From assembly GCA_002189035.1 (NCBI GenBank), contig NEEC01000016.1, forward strand, positions 1,240,001 through 1,304,000: a stretch of 64,000 bases of DNA, given 5' to 3'. Below the pieces are notes generated by a model. That model ran no database searches and was not told the origin of the DNA. It saw only the letters and a program-made list of their open reading frames with translations. The stretch comes from Utricularia gibba (lineage: Eukaryota > Streptophyta > Magnoliopsida > Lamiales > Lentibulariaceae). The stretch's first letter is position 1. Each line of letters opens with the position of its first letter. Both the position numbers and the translations under genes were made by a program. Positions 1 through 11,748 of the stretch are shown here, piece after piece.

Positions 1-367
1 CTTAAAAATCGAATTTTTAAAATCAACGAATCTCACACCTATTTTGGTGCAACCTACGTTTTGAAACTGATCGAATTACTACACATTTTTTAAAACATTG
101 AATAAATTGCACAGTCGCGTATCCGACGCGTGCACGCGCACCACGCTAATTAGTATTCTATGACACTCGAGTCGCCTGCCACGGGAATAACTAATAAATT
201 AATTATTTGATTTTCTTTTTTTTCTCTTATTTTTAGGGTTTAGGGTTTTTATCTGGTTGTCACGTGACTGCGAATCAGAAGGCAACGTGGAATAGAGATG
301 ATCCAGTAACAAAACCCAATCTTGAAGCTGGTTGTCAAATAACCTTCCCGTCGTTGGAGACGACGGG
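1..367. other. Intergenic left edge
   Basis: No gene is visible. The stretch is AT-rich, with a short telomere-like motif (two TTTAGGG-type units near 232-247). It lies just downstream of the truncated bHLH copy. Confidence 0.5.
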
Positions 368-883
368 TCACTGGGCGGCGGCGGCCGCCGGCCGAATAGC
401 GTCCCTAACCAGTGTCACGACTTCTGCAACCGTCAAATCGAACCGTTCCTCGAGCTGATCAATGGACAAAAAGTGGTCTTATTTTCAGCTGGAGTAAATG
501 AGTAACGTGATCGTACGTACCTCCGCCACGATCGTAATGTCGAGGAGGAGGTTTCCGAAGACGGAGGAATTGGTGTTCACCACGACCATGTTGAGGCTCT
601 CCACCTTGGACAGCAACTTGGCAAGAACCCCTCTTTGTTTCTCGCATTGGATGCGGAGCAGCATGCGGTTTTCGTATATTCGACCTTCGATCTCCGGCAG
701 TGGGACCGCCACGGTGCTCCCATTTCGCTCCCCGTCGTCCTCCTCCGCCGCCAGCCGTGTCCTTGTCACCACGGTCACCGACTCCATGGAAGTTCTCCCC
801 TCCGCCTCCTCGAGCGTTCTGACCCTGTCTTGCAGAACCCTCATGCATTTTATAGCATCCGCAAAAACCGAACCTCCATCCAT
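368..883 (-). pseudogene. 5'-truncated bHLH18/25-type transcription factor copy
   Basis: Two exons are readable on the minus strand: 521-883 (121 codons) and 368-454 (29 codons, TGA stop), joined in phase 0 by a GT-AG intron. The first exon opens at an intron acceptor (AAAG|ATGGATGG) with the second HLH helix (DAIKCMRVLQDRV), followed by the ACT-like C-terminal region (LPEIEGRIYENRMLLRIQCE, then VLAKLLSKVESLNMVVVN). The last exon (LEERFDLTVAEVVTLVRDAI) matches the last exon of the neighbour at 2096-3849. No exon for the basic region and first helix was found in the 1.2 kb upstream, so the product could not bind DNA. It looks like a partial tandem duplicate. An ATG falls at the exon start, so a short HLH-ACT peptide is possible but not supported by a promoter. 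Confidence 0.7.
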
Positions 884-2095
884 CTTTCAAAAAACAAAAA
901 AAACAAAAGAAGAAGAAAGTTACAAAGGAATTGAATGACGCTTGAGGTGGAATTTGCATGGATAATGTATATGAGAGCACCGAATGGCCTTTTCTTCATT
1001 ATTTTATTGTCTGCATGGAGGTATAGGGCCATTTTTTTATTGCTAGCGTCCTTCAATGACGATTTGCCCAACACCCAGAAGCCAGAAAGAGAAGATTCCT
1101 TGCAACAGTTCTGGTATTTCCCAATGCTTTTAGCAAATATAAACATCGAAACTGTTGATATATTTATTATTGAGAGAGTAAGTTACTCCACATGCACTCA
1201 TATTATATAGTTTATATACAATTATACTTATCAATAGTTAGTGATGATTGTATCGGTTTTATAATGAATTACTTGAATCTTGATAATATTCGATCAAAAT
1301 ATGTGATTAAAAATACTTTTACGAAATTAGATTTCCATGTCTGTAACTTTACTTTGGTATTCCTATTCCATCGACGCTCTAATTTACGCTTATGTAGTGA
1401 TCAGAAACTTTTGTGGTTGGATTTATTTGAACAAGAAGTTAACTTGTTCTATTCAACTGATTTTCGTGAAAATTGGATAGGAGGACATGTAGATCAACCT
1501 ATGACTCGAATATTACCTACAATAAAAAAAAAAATTAATCGCACCATAGTCAGTTTGACTTAAAAGCACATAATAGAATAAATAATTTCACATAAAAAAT
1601 TAAAGTAAAATAATTAAACATAGAAGATATTAATGATTATTAACATTTGATTAGATCTAATATTTTAAAATATTATTTACATTTTTTATATATTTTGGTT
1701 TTACCCACATGTTCATCCGACACATCAAATCCTTAATTTTTACATTAGTAGCCCAGAAAATGCAACAATCAGTTGAAAAATCGGATCTTGATGCTGGATG
1801 CAATACCAACATTTGATGGGCTGGCATGAATATGTCTGGAGGCCCAACTGTTTGGGGCCATATTGATAATTATAGGATTTAGGCCCACTGGATTTTGCAA
1901 GATTATTATCAAGTTTGTGCAATCCCGGCGACAATCCAATGATGCCTGCAATGCGATATTAGTGATACCTATTTAAGGAAACATGTCGACCCCGACTGTA
2001 ATTCTGGGTTTAACCTCTTCCATGGCGTTGAAAGCTCCACGTGAATTGATTTACGCATTAAAAAAGTCGTTACAGTTTCTGGGAAAGTAAATGCT
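884..2095. other. Intergenic between tandem bHLH copies
   Basis: AT-rich DNA. I searched the minus strand for the missing basic-helix exon of the truncated copy and saw none. The open frames here (for example 1192-1563, plus) resemble no protein family I recognise. Confidence 0.45.
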
Positions 2096-3849
2096 TCACC
2101 CAGAAAGAGCAGTTGCAGACGATGGGTTTCGGGGCTGCAGAGCTTCCCGCATTCTCGTCACCACTTCCTTAACGGTCAGATTGAACCCCTTCTCCATCTG
2201 CAGGAACGGTGGATGCAATTCGCGAGTCCGATCAGTGTTAATGGACTTTAAACTGAGAGAAAATGTATAGAAATCTACCTCTGTGACGATGGTGACATGG
2301 TGGGCGAGGCGGCCGATGGAGGCGACGTATGTGTTGACGACGGAGAGATTGAGCTTCTCCACGTTGTAGATTATGTTGGCGAGGATGCCTTTCCGGTACT
2401 CACACTGGATCAGAATGAGGATCTGGGAGTTGCACAGTCGGGCCTCGATCTCCGGCAGAGGCTCCGCCACGCCGCCGACGTTGTCCTCCGCCGTCGATTT
2501 CCTGATCAGGACAACCGATTCGATTGACTTTTTCGACGTCTGCTCCTCCAGAAGCTGGACTCTTTCCTGGAGAAACTTCAGGTACTTGATCGCGTCACCT
2601 AGGACCGAAGTCTTGTCCGTCTTCTTCAATCCGGGACGATAGCGGAGAGAGCGAGGAACCGTTGGCTGAGCTGCTCACGGCGTTTCCTCTCAGCGATGAT
2701 GTGATCGTACGTCTGCGAAGGGGGGCGAATGCGGCTGGATCTTCGCACGGGTTGCGGAGCCTTGGGCTCCTCGTTCGGACTGTCGGACCCCCCGGGGCTC
2801 AGAGTCGTGGAATTTGCAGACGGTGGTTTTTCTGGTCCAAAATTGAGGATGATAGGAGTTGAAGCTACCCGAGGAGGAGCTGTGACAGAGGAGTGGTTGT
2901 TCGTTTTCTGAAGCTTCGCCGGCGGCGGCGTGAATTCGTTCATCCGCGATAAACATGGGATCTCGAAGTTTTCCCCGAGAACTGCCGCCAATTCTTCGTC
3001 CATCTCTTCCAGGAGATCAAACTGATCGGAGAACATGGGATTGTCCAGTCCCTGGAACATCTCCTCCTGTTCCCAAACAAAATGCAACACACCAGACACC
3101 GATTAAATTTCTTTTCTTAAAAAAAGAACCAATAAAAAAATATTTCACCAACGTGCTTATTAAAGCAGTTAGTTTTCTATGTAGAATTAACCAACGGTAA
3201 AAGTAACGACTCTGTTGCACTCCGGGGAAAAGCAACAAAAATGATGACACAGTTGTCAGTGGGCATGTGTGAGGGTGCCACGTGTTCATTTATTTTAATT
3301 TTAACGGTTTTATTAGTCTAAAGCAGTCACTTTCGTCGGCAAACACAAACCTAAATAATTGAACTGAAATCCCACTAAGAAAAAGTGTAGCACCAGCTCG
3401 ACTCTGGTTACGTTCCCTTTTGCTTCTCACGCCTATCTCCTCCCTCCCCAACATACACACGCAGACACCATTTAACTGGTTAATTCCTTCTTAAGCAGTT
3501 AATCGGGACACACCCCAAAATGGAGCTTTGGAAGGCATCTAGCTGGTTCGGGATGAATGATTCTGGAGGTGTAGTGTTTTAGAACAGTGGAGGAGAGACT
3601 CCTAACAGCGCCCCTAATCCTCAAACCCCGACATGATTAGTAAAGAAATCAGGAAAGACAGTGATTAGTATGTTGGATAGGGGTTTAGTGTTGTTCTTAA
3701 GGTTGGGTGTTGGATAGGGGTTTTCCAAGTAAGAGTCTGGGTGTTTTTTGATTCCCAAAGAGAGTTTTAAAGTTCATTCGAGAAGGAGAAGGGAAGGCTA
3801 CCACTTCTGCGAGCCACGGAGCTGCGGAGGAATCCACCGATGAGAACAT
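2096..3849 (-). CDS. bHLH18/19/20/25-type transcription factor with one-base frameshift
   Basis: Nuclear DNA-binding regulator of the bHLH18/25 clade. Proposed exons on the minus strand: 3802-3849 (start MFSSVDSSAAPWLAEV), 2279-3066 and 2096-2197, in consistent phase. The middle exon holds an acidic N-terminus (MFQGLDNPMFSDQFDLLEE), the basic-helix block (HIIAERKRREQLSQRFLALS), second helix (TSVLGDAIKYLKFLQERV) and an ACT-like region (LPEIEARLCNSQILILIQCE). The last exon carries FNLTVKEVVTRMREAL. Reading breaks at 2626-2635: the family's VPGLKK would need CCCGGGATTG, but one G is missing, so the frame runs into TGA. The exon length (788, one short of a codon multiple) agrees. The usual intron just before the MDK position is absent here, and the conserved Met is Thr. 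Either a pseudogene or a sequence error; everything else is preserved. Confidence 0.8.
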
Positions 3850-6410
3850 TGCTTCGTCTGCAGAAGTGGAAAACATCGATGCTCAAAGAAGATGGGGAGC
3901 CGTCGGGAATCGCGATAACATAAAGAAGAAAGAAAACGCACCTGTGACCAGAGAGTTGCAGATCATTTGAGGAGAAGAAGCAGTATGCATAGGTTAAATA
4001 GACAGTCTTTACGCATTACGAGAGGCTACAAATGTGCCACTGCTTTGTCCGCTTCCTGGAGTAGGCCCCCTCACATACAATCTCTAGTATAATCAATCAC
4101 AAACCAGTAGGTTATAGGCCAATTTATGTGTACAGCCCAAACCAGAAGCTTCACTCTGAAATGACCTCCTCATTCTTTTCATTTTGTGATATCCAACCTA
4201 ATGGATCAACTATTACCCGGACCTTCTTCCAACCCGCTACACACTGAGTTTCTATACGCTTCCGGTTGCCATTTACAGGACAGCAGAATTCGTGCCTCTG
4301 ACAACTCTATGTACAGGGAACTAGGGGTTCGGGTTCCTTGGTAGTTATGTTGCATGGAATGGAATGAAGATGAGCTCATGAATGGCTGCTCTCCATGGAC
4401 TCGTCAACATCCTTAAACAATGGCGAGAGTTACATTTCATGAGTTCCCCAAAATACTACGCTCGCAGAAGACAAAAGGGCATTTAGCACATTCGCCTCCG
4501 TCTCCCTGATGTGACCCCAGACCTGGAAATTTGCACTAGGAACTCGTGTAGCTGCCGAGCTTGACTGCTGCGCCATTGCTGCTCTCCACTGAGGAATAGG
4601 ATAGTCCGCCATGATCATCTGCAACGCCCCTCCCAAGAAATAACCCTCCATAACAACACACATTCGTCGCCTCGGATGGAATTCATCTGCCTCTAAATCT
4701 AAGATGCAGAAGTGGCCCAGAGGAAAAAGAATCATCATCATATGATTCATTCCTCATTTTTCACAACTTGTGCACCATGTGTTTCTTTTATTATTATTAT
4801 TATTATTATTATTATCCCCAATCATATTCTTTTGTTTCAGATCATCCCATGCCACAATAACCTTCCTTTTTCGAGTACAAATTAAAAATATACATTTTTA
4901 TAAAAATAAAAATAATTTATATAATAAAATTATTTTAAACGTTCCTTAAAATAGTTACATTTCAGATAGTTTGAAACGACGTAGGTTTTGGATAATGAGA
5001 AAGGTGGGTAATGTTTTTTGAATGGTAATAGTATATATATTACATGTATTTAAATTAGGGTCCTTTTGAAAATTAATCATTCTAATTTTATTTCTCAATT
5101 TTTTACATATATTGATTTTTATTACATTCTCAAGGGATGATGCCTAATTTTATAATACATGTATTAAAAGGGGTGGGGGTGGGGGCCGGGTATTGGTGAA
5201 ATTAATGGTGTGCCCAAGGTGCCCTCTGACCGATGTGCCGTGGCGGACTGGACCACATGGGGAGAGGAGGAGTGGTGGGGCCGGGGTGGATGGGGCAGTT
5301 TTGTCCTTGTACTATTATTTTGTCCCCGGGATAAGATTCCGCGTCCTCTTAGCCGCTCGGGAATCGTATGGACCTCTTTAACAATCCCAACAATATCCCC
5401 ACCAATTTTCTTCTTTATTATTTTCCATGGACACCATTGGAATTGCACAAAAACCTTTTCCCGCATTACTGGACCCACACCCCCCCTATTTATTTATTTA
5501 TTTATTTATTTATTAATAAAAAATACACAAATATTCTATTTTCACCCCAAGCCAGCCGGGTAAAGCTAAATCCCAGATCTACTTTCCCAACTCTCGGTTT
5601 TCATTAGCTATTTTCTTTTTTTTTTTGAAAAATACTCTTGATAAAATAAAAGTTATTTTACCTCGAAAAAGTGCATATACAGTACACGTTCGAAAATCAA
5701 TTCCATACTAATAAATTCAATTCGATTCAGTTAGGATTGATTCTAACTTCCAAAATATGTATCTGATTGTGTTTTATAAGAATAGATTTTTGAGAATTAA
5801 TTCAATTCTTTGAAAAGCATGTATGTGTAGTTTCTCATGCATAATTGTGTTTTAAGAATTGATTTTAACAAATGAATTACTATTATACTCATTTATTAAT
5901 ACAGAATCACAATTAATACTATTTTGAAAATAAATACTAATTTGATAATATTATTTAAGAGTTTGATAAATATCGATATTATATAATATATTTTATTTAA
6001 ATAAATTAATGAAATATGATTATCAATCAATATGAGTAAATATATAATTTATATAAAAATAACTTTTTAATTCTTTTATACTTCAAACATTAATCACTTT
6101 TATAATAACCATTTTTTTCAAATATATATCAATTTTAAAATCTTTTGAAATCAATTTTGGAACGATTTTGAAAAGCGTTACAATAAATTCCCAACTTGTG
6201 TTTTGAATTGCTTTTTAAATTGAAGAAACGAATCCCGTATGGTTGATTAATTTAAGGGGAAGAGGGAGCGGATTTGTCGTCTGAATTTCCGATTTGGGAA
6301 AATAGGAAGGCGACAATATACATTCATACGTATCCCATCCTTGAAAAGTCCTAATGAACGGAAAAGAAGAGGTGATGGGTCTCCATCAGAGAAGGGAATA
6401 AAACGTGCAT
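3850..6410. other. Intergenic with microsatellites
   Basis: Mostly AT-rich DNA without recognisable genes. It contains a (TTA)n tract at about 4784-4814 and a (TTTA)n tract at about 5487-5513. The minus-strand frame at 4430-4750 is listed separately. Confidence 0.45.
4430..4750 (-). other. Unassigned 106-codon open frame
   Basis: An uninterrupted ATG-started frame with protein-like composition (EADEFHPRRRMCVVMEGYFL, then MIMADYPIPQWRAAMAQQ). I recognise no family. No matching exon chain, TATA box or neighbour supports it. It may be a gene remnant or chance. Confidence 0.15.
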
Positions 6411-6490
6411 TATGACTTGTGAAGAACAGCAACTTGATGTATTGCCGAACATTGTCTTTTATCTACTGAAAAGGGGAGCGGGAGCCGACG

Positions 6491-6685
6491 CTGTAACGGC
6501 CCGCCCTTCCATGGAGCTCCATAGTGGACATGATTCACTCCTGATGGCAAGCCTACTCCAGGAGGCGCTAACTTGTAACGACCCATGTCCGACTTCGCAC
6601 GATATCTGGTGTAGGGAGTCACCCATCTTCACATAATTTCATGCCGAATACGCTTAATTTTAGATTTACTGCCAATGATCCTCCA
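6491..6685 (-). repeat. Cassandra-like LTR fragment with 5S rRNA-like segment
   Basis: On the minus strand, positions 6681 to 6608 resemble plant 5S rRNA: GGATC start, a degenerate TTAAGCGT...TCGG block (the region of internal promoter box A), then GATGGGTGAC as in 5S. On the plus strand the piece begins TGTAACGGCCCGCCC, a typical LTR start. 5S-like sequence inside an LTR is the hallmark of Cassandra TRIM retrotransposons; a 5S-derived SINE is the alternative. The copy is diverged and no second LTR was found. Confidence 0.55.
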
Positions 6686-6689
6686 TCAT

Positions 6690-7130
6690 GTTTGAAAAAA
6701 ACAAGATAAAATCGAGTAAATTATTAGTGATTCACAATTTCTTATATATATGATTATTTCACTTTCAAATCTTAATGTGAGATCGTTTGTTCTAATATAT
6801 GCTCTCAAATTGAACTAATATTTGATTTAGTCAAGACTTGTTTTTTTGTGTGATTGTAAATATTGTTCAGATTATAGATTAATCTAACTTTTGTCATTTA
6901 ATTTCATTGTATCTCTTTATTTTTTTAATCCGCAAGACAAACGCTTTGATATCATGTTGAAACTAAGGATTTAATGGATTGAATGAGTACATATGAAGTT
7001 CAAATATATAAAACACGTGAATCATATTAAAAAAGATTAGGCTAAATCAATTATTAATGATCCATAATCTATTATATACATGATTATTTTATTTTTAAAT
7101 CTGGATATGGTATCATTTGTTCTAATACGG
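6690..7130. repeat. Dispersed AT-rich repeat, two partial units
   Basis: Two diverged copies of one motif occur here: a unit reading ATTATTAATGATCCATAATCT (here described by its core), followed by TATATACATGATTATTT and then ATCATTTGTTCTAATA. Related copies are at 16565-16770 and 21935-22110. It is probably a non-coding transposon fragment. Confidence 0.45.
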
Positions 7131-7131
7131 T

Positions 7132-7963
7132 TTGAAACTCAACCTCTCCTTTGAGGTGGGTTCACGAATGCACACCGTTTGGATTTTGAGTAACTGCTTG
7201 ATTGGGCTGGTTTTGGAAGGAGTGAGGGACAGACATCTTCTGAATGGGGGGCTGGCTGCTACTGCTACTACTACTACCAGTGAGCCTAAATACTTAAAAG
7301 CCCATGACTATGAAGGTGCTTTTGTCCAAAAGTGGGCTGAAAATGATATTGTTTTGTAAAAAAACATTTTTGTTTATAGACTTGTTGAAGAAAATAAAAA
7401 TGGTTTTGGAGTCTTGCTTCGAGGGTTCCTTCTTACAATTTTCTTTCCAACGACAATTTTTGTCGGAAGCGCTGCCCCCAATCAATCATATCCGGATTAT
7501 ATTCCGTTGCTTGTTGATCCTCCTTTTTGGTGAGTTTGAATTTCGGGTTTTGTGTGTGAAAATTGTTTGGTTTTACTTGCTTCCTGTGGTGTTTTGTTTG
7601 GTTTTATTTTAGGTGACTCGTTTTTTCAAATGGTTGATGTGTTCGAAGTTGTTTTTCCTATGTTTCTGATCGGCAGGCCTGCGTCAGATTGGGTTGATTG
7701 GTATGTATGATGAATGAAACGAATGTGTAGGGGAGTTGGAGATATTCCCGTTGAACGGTGGCTTTTGTGTATTTGTTATATACATCTTGTAGTTCCAGTC
7801 ATACATGTATTCTAGCTTCTATATTTCCCAACTCAAAGATTGCAGCTTTTCCGAAGACGTTTGAGACATCGTGAGAAAGTTTCATTTTTGTTCCTCATTT
7901 GTATTGTAGGTGTTAATGATTTCCTTTGACGGGCATCTAAGTTGGTTATTTTGAGATTTGCGG
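7132..7963 (+). other. RMD5 leader region with probable 5'UTR intron
   Basis: Upstream of the RMD5-like start there is a donor TTTTTG|GTGAGT at 7530 and an acceptor TTGTATTGTAG ending at 7909. This gives a leader intron of about 380 bases, removed before the ATG at 7964. The leader exon and promoter boundaries are not resolved. Confidence 0.5.
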
Positions 7964-9124
7964 ATGGAGTTGGATCCTATCAAAGATGCATTTGACCATG
8001 TAACAAAGAAGCAAAAACTTGCATCCTCAAAATGTCAAGAAATGGTTCAGAAGATTGAAGAGGAGATAGCAGAAGCCCTGTCAAGACTGAACTCCCAGGA
8101 GGATTCTGCATGTTCTTTGGATCATAAGTCGGTCCTCAGCAGTTTGAGCATAGGATTGAAGACTCTGGATTTGGTTAGCCAGCTTGAGGGCGCCCAAAAA
8201 GAGCTGAATGCTGCGGCCACCAAGTATGCGAAACTTCTTGAGAAATGCTTCAATCCTGAAATCTCAAGAGCATGCCGTGATGTGGATTTTGATAGCCACA
8301 CAGTGAACCAAATCATCGCAAGCCACTTCTATCGAGAGGGCCAATTTGACCTCGGTGATTGCTTTCTTTGTGAGGCCAGTGAACCTGAGGCATTGTCTGG
8401 GAAGTTACCCTTTTTGGAGCTTTTTCAAATTATGGAAGCCATTAGATCTCGGGATTTGGAGCCTGCAATCACCTGGGCCGTAAAGCATCGTGAACAGTTG
8501 ATGGAGAACGATTCACAGATTGAGTTGAAGCTTCATCGCTTACAATTTGTGGAAATGTTGCAGAACAAGGGCAGAGATGAGGCCCTCAAGTATGCCAGAT
8601 CAGTGTTTGCTCCATTTTCTGAAAAACACATGTCTGAAATCCAAAAGCTTATGGCTTGTCTGTTATGGGCTGGGAAGCTTGATTCTTCTCCCTACGCTGA
8701 ACTGCTGTCCCCTGCGCACTGGGATAAGCTTGCCGAGGAAGTGAAGAGGCAGTTCTGCAATCTCATGGGACAATCATACGATTCTCCACTGAGTGTAACA
8801 GTTGCCGTCGGTGTTCAGGCGTTGCCAACTCTTCTGAAGCTGATGAATGTGATGTCGGGAAGGAAACAGGAATGGCAGACCATGAAACAGTTGCCTGTCC
8901 CCGTGGATTTGGGAACCGAGTTCCAGTTCCATTCCATATTCGTCTGCCCCGTGAGCCGCGATCAAGCAACCGAGGAAAACCCACCCATGTTGCTGCCCTG
9001 TGGGCATGCTCTGTGCAAGCAATCCATCACCAAGTTGTCCAAAAACAACAGCACTCGACCCTTCAAGTGCCCCTACTGCCCTTCCGAGGTCGAGGCAGGT
9101 CAGTGCAAGCAGCTGTTTTTCTGA
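7964..9124 (+). CDS. RMD5: RMD5/GID2-type RING E3 ubiquitin ligase subunit (GID/CTLH complex)
   Basis: A single coding exon of 386 residues. Family role: RING subunit of the cytosolic/nuclear GID-CTLH ubiquitin ligase, pairing with a MAEA/GID9-type partner. The N-terminal half is helical. A LisH/CTLH-CRA region follows (IASHFYREGQFDLGDCFLCE at about residues 110-130, then FLELFQIMEAIRSRDLEPAI). The C-terminus (about residues 325-370) has the degenerate RING of the family: CPVSRDQ...PPMLLPCGHALCKQSI and FKCPYCP. The ATG at 7964 (MELDPIKDAF) is chosen because it matches the family start; the frame is open two codons further upstream but lacks an ATG. No disruptions were seen. Confidence 0.93.
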   Translation: MELDPIKDAFDHVTKKQKLASSKCQEMVQKIEEEIAEALSRLNSQEDSACSLDHKSVLSSLSIGLKTLDLVSQLEGAQKELNAAATKYAKLLEKCFNPEISRACRDVDFDSHTVNQIIASHFYREGQFDLGDCFLCEASEPEALSGKLPFLELFQIMEAIRSRDLEPAITWAVKHREQLMENDSQIELKLHRLQFVEMLQNKGRDEALKYARSVFAPFSEKHMSEIQKLMACLLWAGKLDSSPYAELLSPAHWDKLAEEVKRQFCNLMGQSYDSPLSVTVAVGVQALPTLLKLMNVMSGRKQEWQTMKQLPVPVDLGTEFQFHSIFVCPVSRDQATEENPPMLLPCGHALCKQSITKLSKNNSTRPFKCPYCPSEVEAGQCKQLFF

Positions 9125-9681
9125 TATTACCTGCTGCATCGAAGATATCTACTGTTGTGGAATTGTATCTTCGTCTAGATAGAGTGTGTTCTCATAGCAT
9201 TGTTGCTTCAAAGTAAGACGATGATGTTTCAATGGGAAAGTTTGATGTCATCGTCTTGCAAATGTACTCAAAACTGTATCTGGAATCGAACACGGTTTCA
9301 TGTCACGCAAGGAAGCTTCAAGCTTCAGATCATGGGATCCCAAGCTCCACTAAATCCTCCATGGCCGCAGACACTCGACTTTCATACTCAAGTAACTAAG
9401 AATCGCGGAACTGATAATTTAGTAGCGGGGGACTTTCCCCTAGAGACAGATGAACAGCAGAGAACATGTCAAACAGGCAAACAAATAGTTGATCACATGA
9501 ATTCAGTACAGCACAAACTTCAGATTGATCCGAATAGGTGAAGTAGACAACTTCTAATATCAGACACGGTATATAACTATCATAGCTAAACTCAGATGGA
9601 AAGATGCACATTGTCCAGGTGAAGAACTGTTCACCATCAGAAATACTCCTCAGGAAGCCAAAAGAAAGCAGCAGCGCTTTG
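9125..9681. other. Convergent 3' flanks of RMD5 and IAA9-like genes
   Basis: The two genes face each other across 557 bases. This stretch should hold both 3'UTRs. The frames seen here have no family resemblance. Confidence 0.5.
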
Positions 9682-11117
9682 CTACGTCCGGTTTTTAGCC
9701 TTCTCCATTGACCCCGGGGCTGTGACAAAAGGAAAGCACAGGGATAAGTAGATTTTCCAGATTTAAAGTGGCCAACGGTTACAGTCAGTGTATAAGAGAT
9801 TCATGGGGTAGAAAGCATGAATCTTTCTATAAGAAATCACAAAATCTAAGACGTGGAACTTACCTAATCCAATAGCATCAGAGCCCTTCATAATTTTCAG
9901 TCGCTTGCATGAAGCAATGAACATCCTGTAAAGTTGAAATTTGTTATGCTATACATTGCTTATCTGATTCTTGAAGCAGCAAATGAGAATAAAATTTAAT
10001 GACTTACTCCCAAGGGACATCACCAACTAGCATCCAGTCACCATCTTTATCCTCATAAGTCAGCACATATTCGGATCCATGCAAATCCCTTGACTTACTT
10101 TCAGTCAACATTTCTCTGTTTGGAGCTTCTGGAGATACATATTGTCCTAAAAAGAGAGAGTCATCATGTTTATTCCTTCAGAAAACAAGTGAGGCACGAA
10201 GGATTACCTGTAATATAGCAGCTGAACATCTTCTCCAGAGCAGATGAAAGGTCTTGATATGCCGAATACATCCTCAAATCCACCTTCCGAAGGTATGGAG
10301 CACCATCCATGCTGACCTTAACAAAGAGAGAACCAGCACCTGGCTTACCATCAACCTTGTCATTATTTTTCGACGTTGTTCCAAGGGTATTTTTCCAAAA
10401 TGACCGAATAGGTGGCCAGCCAACCATCTGTGCCCTGTGGATGAAAGCATAAAATTCCAATGGTGCACTACTGATGCAAGTTATTTTATTGCAAATGTTC
10501 ACAACTTACTTGGCTGCAGGGGCAGCGTTGGTGCTAGAATAATTTATCTTGTCATTACCATCCTGAGATGCATCAAGATCCGTCTCAACAGTCGCAGGAG
10601 TTGCACACGAACCATTTGACATCAAATTTCCAGTTAACTTTGCATGTCCCGCATCAGAGGCTCCCACACCGAAAATCCACTTCCCATCAGAAAAAATAGC
10701 ATTTCTGGGCTCAGCCAGTCCGTCCACTGTGTCAGAAAATCCTCGTTTGTTCCCAGAAACGATTTGTTTTTGGGATGAATAGCAGATTACATCTTTTGAG
10801 GGAGCCAAGGGAAACAACGGCTTCTCATCATGTTTCACCAAGCTGAAGAGGTTAAAATCAGATTCGTGTTCTGGGGATTGGGATCCAGGAAGACTCAGTC
10901 TCAACTCAGTCGCCTTAAGATTAAGACAGCTCTTGTTTTCCTCAGGCGATGCAGAGACAGACGAACTGTCCACTGAGGAACAATCAGACAATCCTAGGTA
11001 GTTCCTTTCTCTCAGTCCAGATTCCTTGGGAGAATCAGAATCTGGCGATGCAGGGGAGCCCATTAAAAAAGCATTGCACTGACCTTGGCCCCCCACCCCT
11101 AAAAGTGGCGGAGACAT
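9682..11117 (-). CDS. IAA9: Aux/IAA auxin-responsive repressor, IAA8/IAA9 type
   Basis: Nuclear co-repressor of auxin response factors, degraded through TIR1/AFB when auxin is present. Five coding exons: 10510-11117, 10208-10434, 10008-10146, 9864-9925 and 9682-9719. All junctions are GT-AG and in phase, and total 1074 bases (357 residues), right for the long IAA8/9 subclass. The start [10 protein letters not shown] matches that subclass, as does [17 protein letters not shown]. Domain I is ELRLSLPGS (LxLxLPG, EAR motif). Domain II degron is MVGWPPIRS. Domain III is [19 protein letters not shown]. Domain IV is [20 protein letters not shown] ending [10 protein letters not shown] leader intron (11144-11748) separates a non-coding first exon. 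Confidence 0.95.
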
Positions 11118-11748
11118 CAAGTTAAGGAATCCAAGATGCAAGCCTGTAAAAACAAGACCACCCAACAACCAAACATTTCAATTGTATACTGAAGAAGCAT
11201 TTTGAACTCATAAAGAAACGGCATTGTGTAGTAACAGAAATTCGCGTTAGGCAGCATGGTGATTCCACAGAAGGAATCCTAGTCATAATAACTTGAAGTC
11301 ATAGGTGCTCAAAACACGTTTAGCAACCAAAATAGATGGAAACAAAGCCCTCCATAGCAAGAATAAAACAGGGAAAGATGAAGATGAAATCAAAAATTGT
11401 ATTTTAAAACTACATACATAGAGAGGAAGAAGTTATTGCTTTTGAATGAGGGTATTCCTAGAAGCAAGCAAAGAGATCAACCTGTTAACTACACCCAAAT
11501 ACAGGCAGCATGGAACCAAGCAAGAAAGCACATTCGAACGTTAGCAAAAACTAACTAAAGAACCCATTAAATAACGAATACGCACCAATGGGCAGTCCAC
11601 AGCTACAACGAACTAGAAAAAAACTGGATGACTGATTTTGGACAACTACCCACAAGATCTGAGCTTTTTGAAAAGACAAAGAGCCTCTTCAATAAATTTC
11701 TTCCTCCAAAATACAATTGTAAGGAGAAACCATCGACAAAGAGCTCAC

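Noticed and set aside
459-980. 173-codon minus-strand frame over the truncated bHLH
   Set aside because: Out of frame with the HLH-ACT reading and lacking any domain.
1192-1563. 123-codon plus-strand frame between the bHLH copies
   Set aside because: AT-rich low-complexity composition, no family resemblance and no splice or promoter context.
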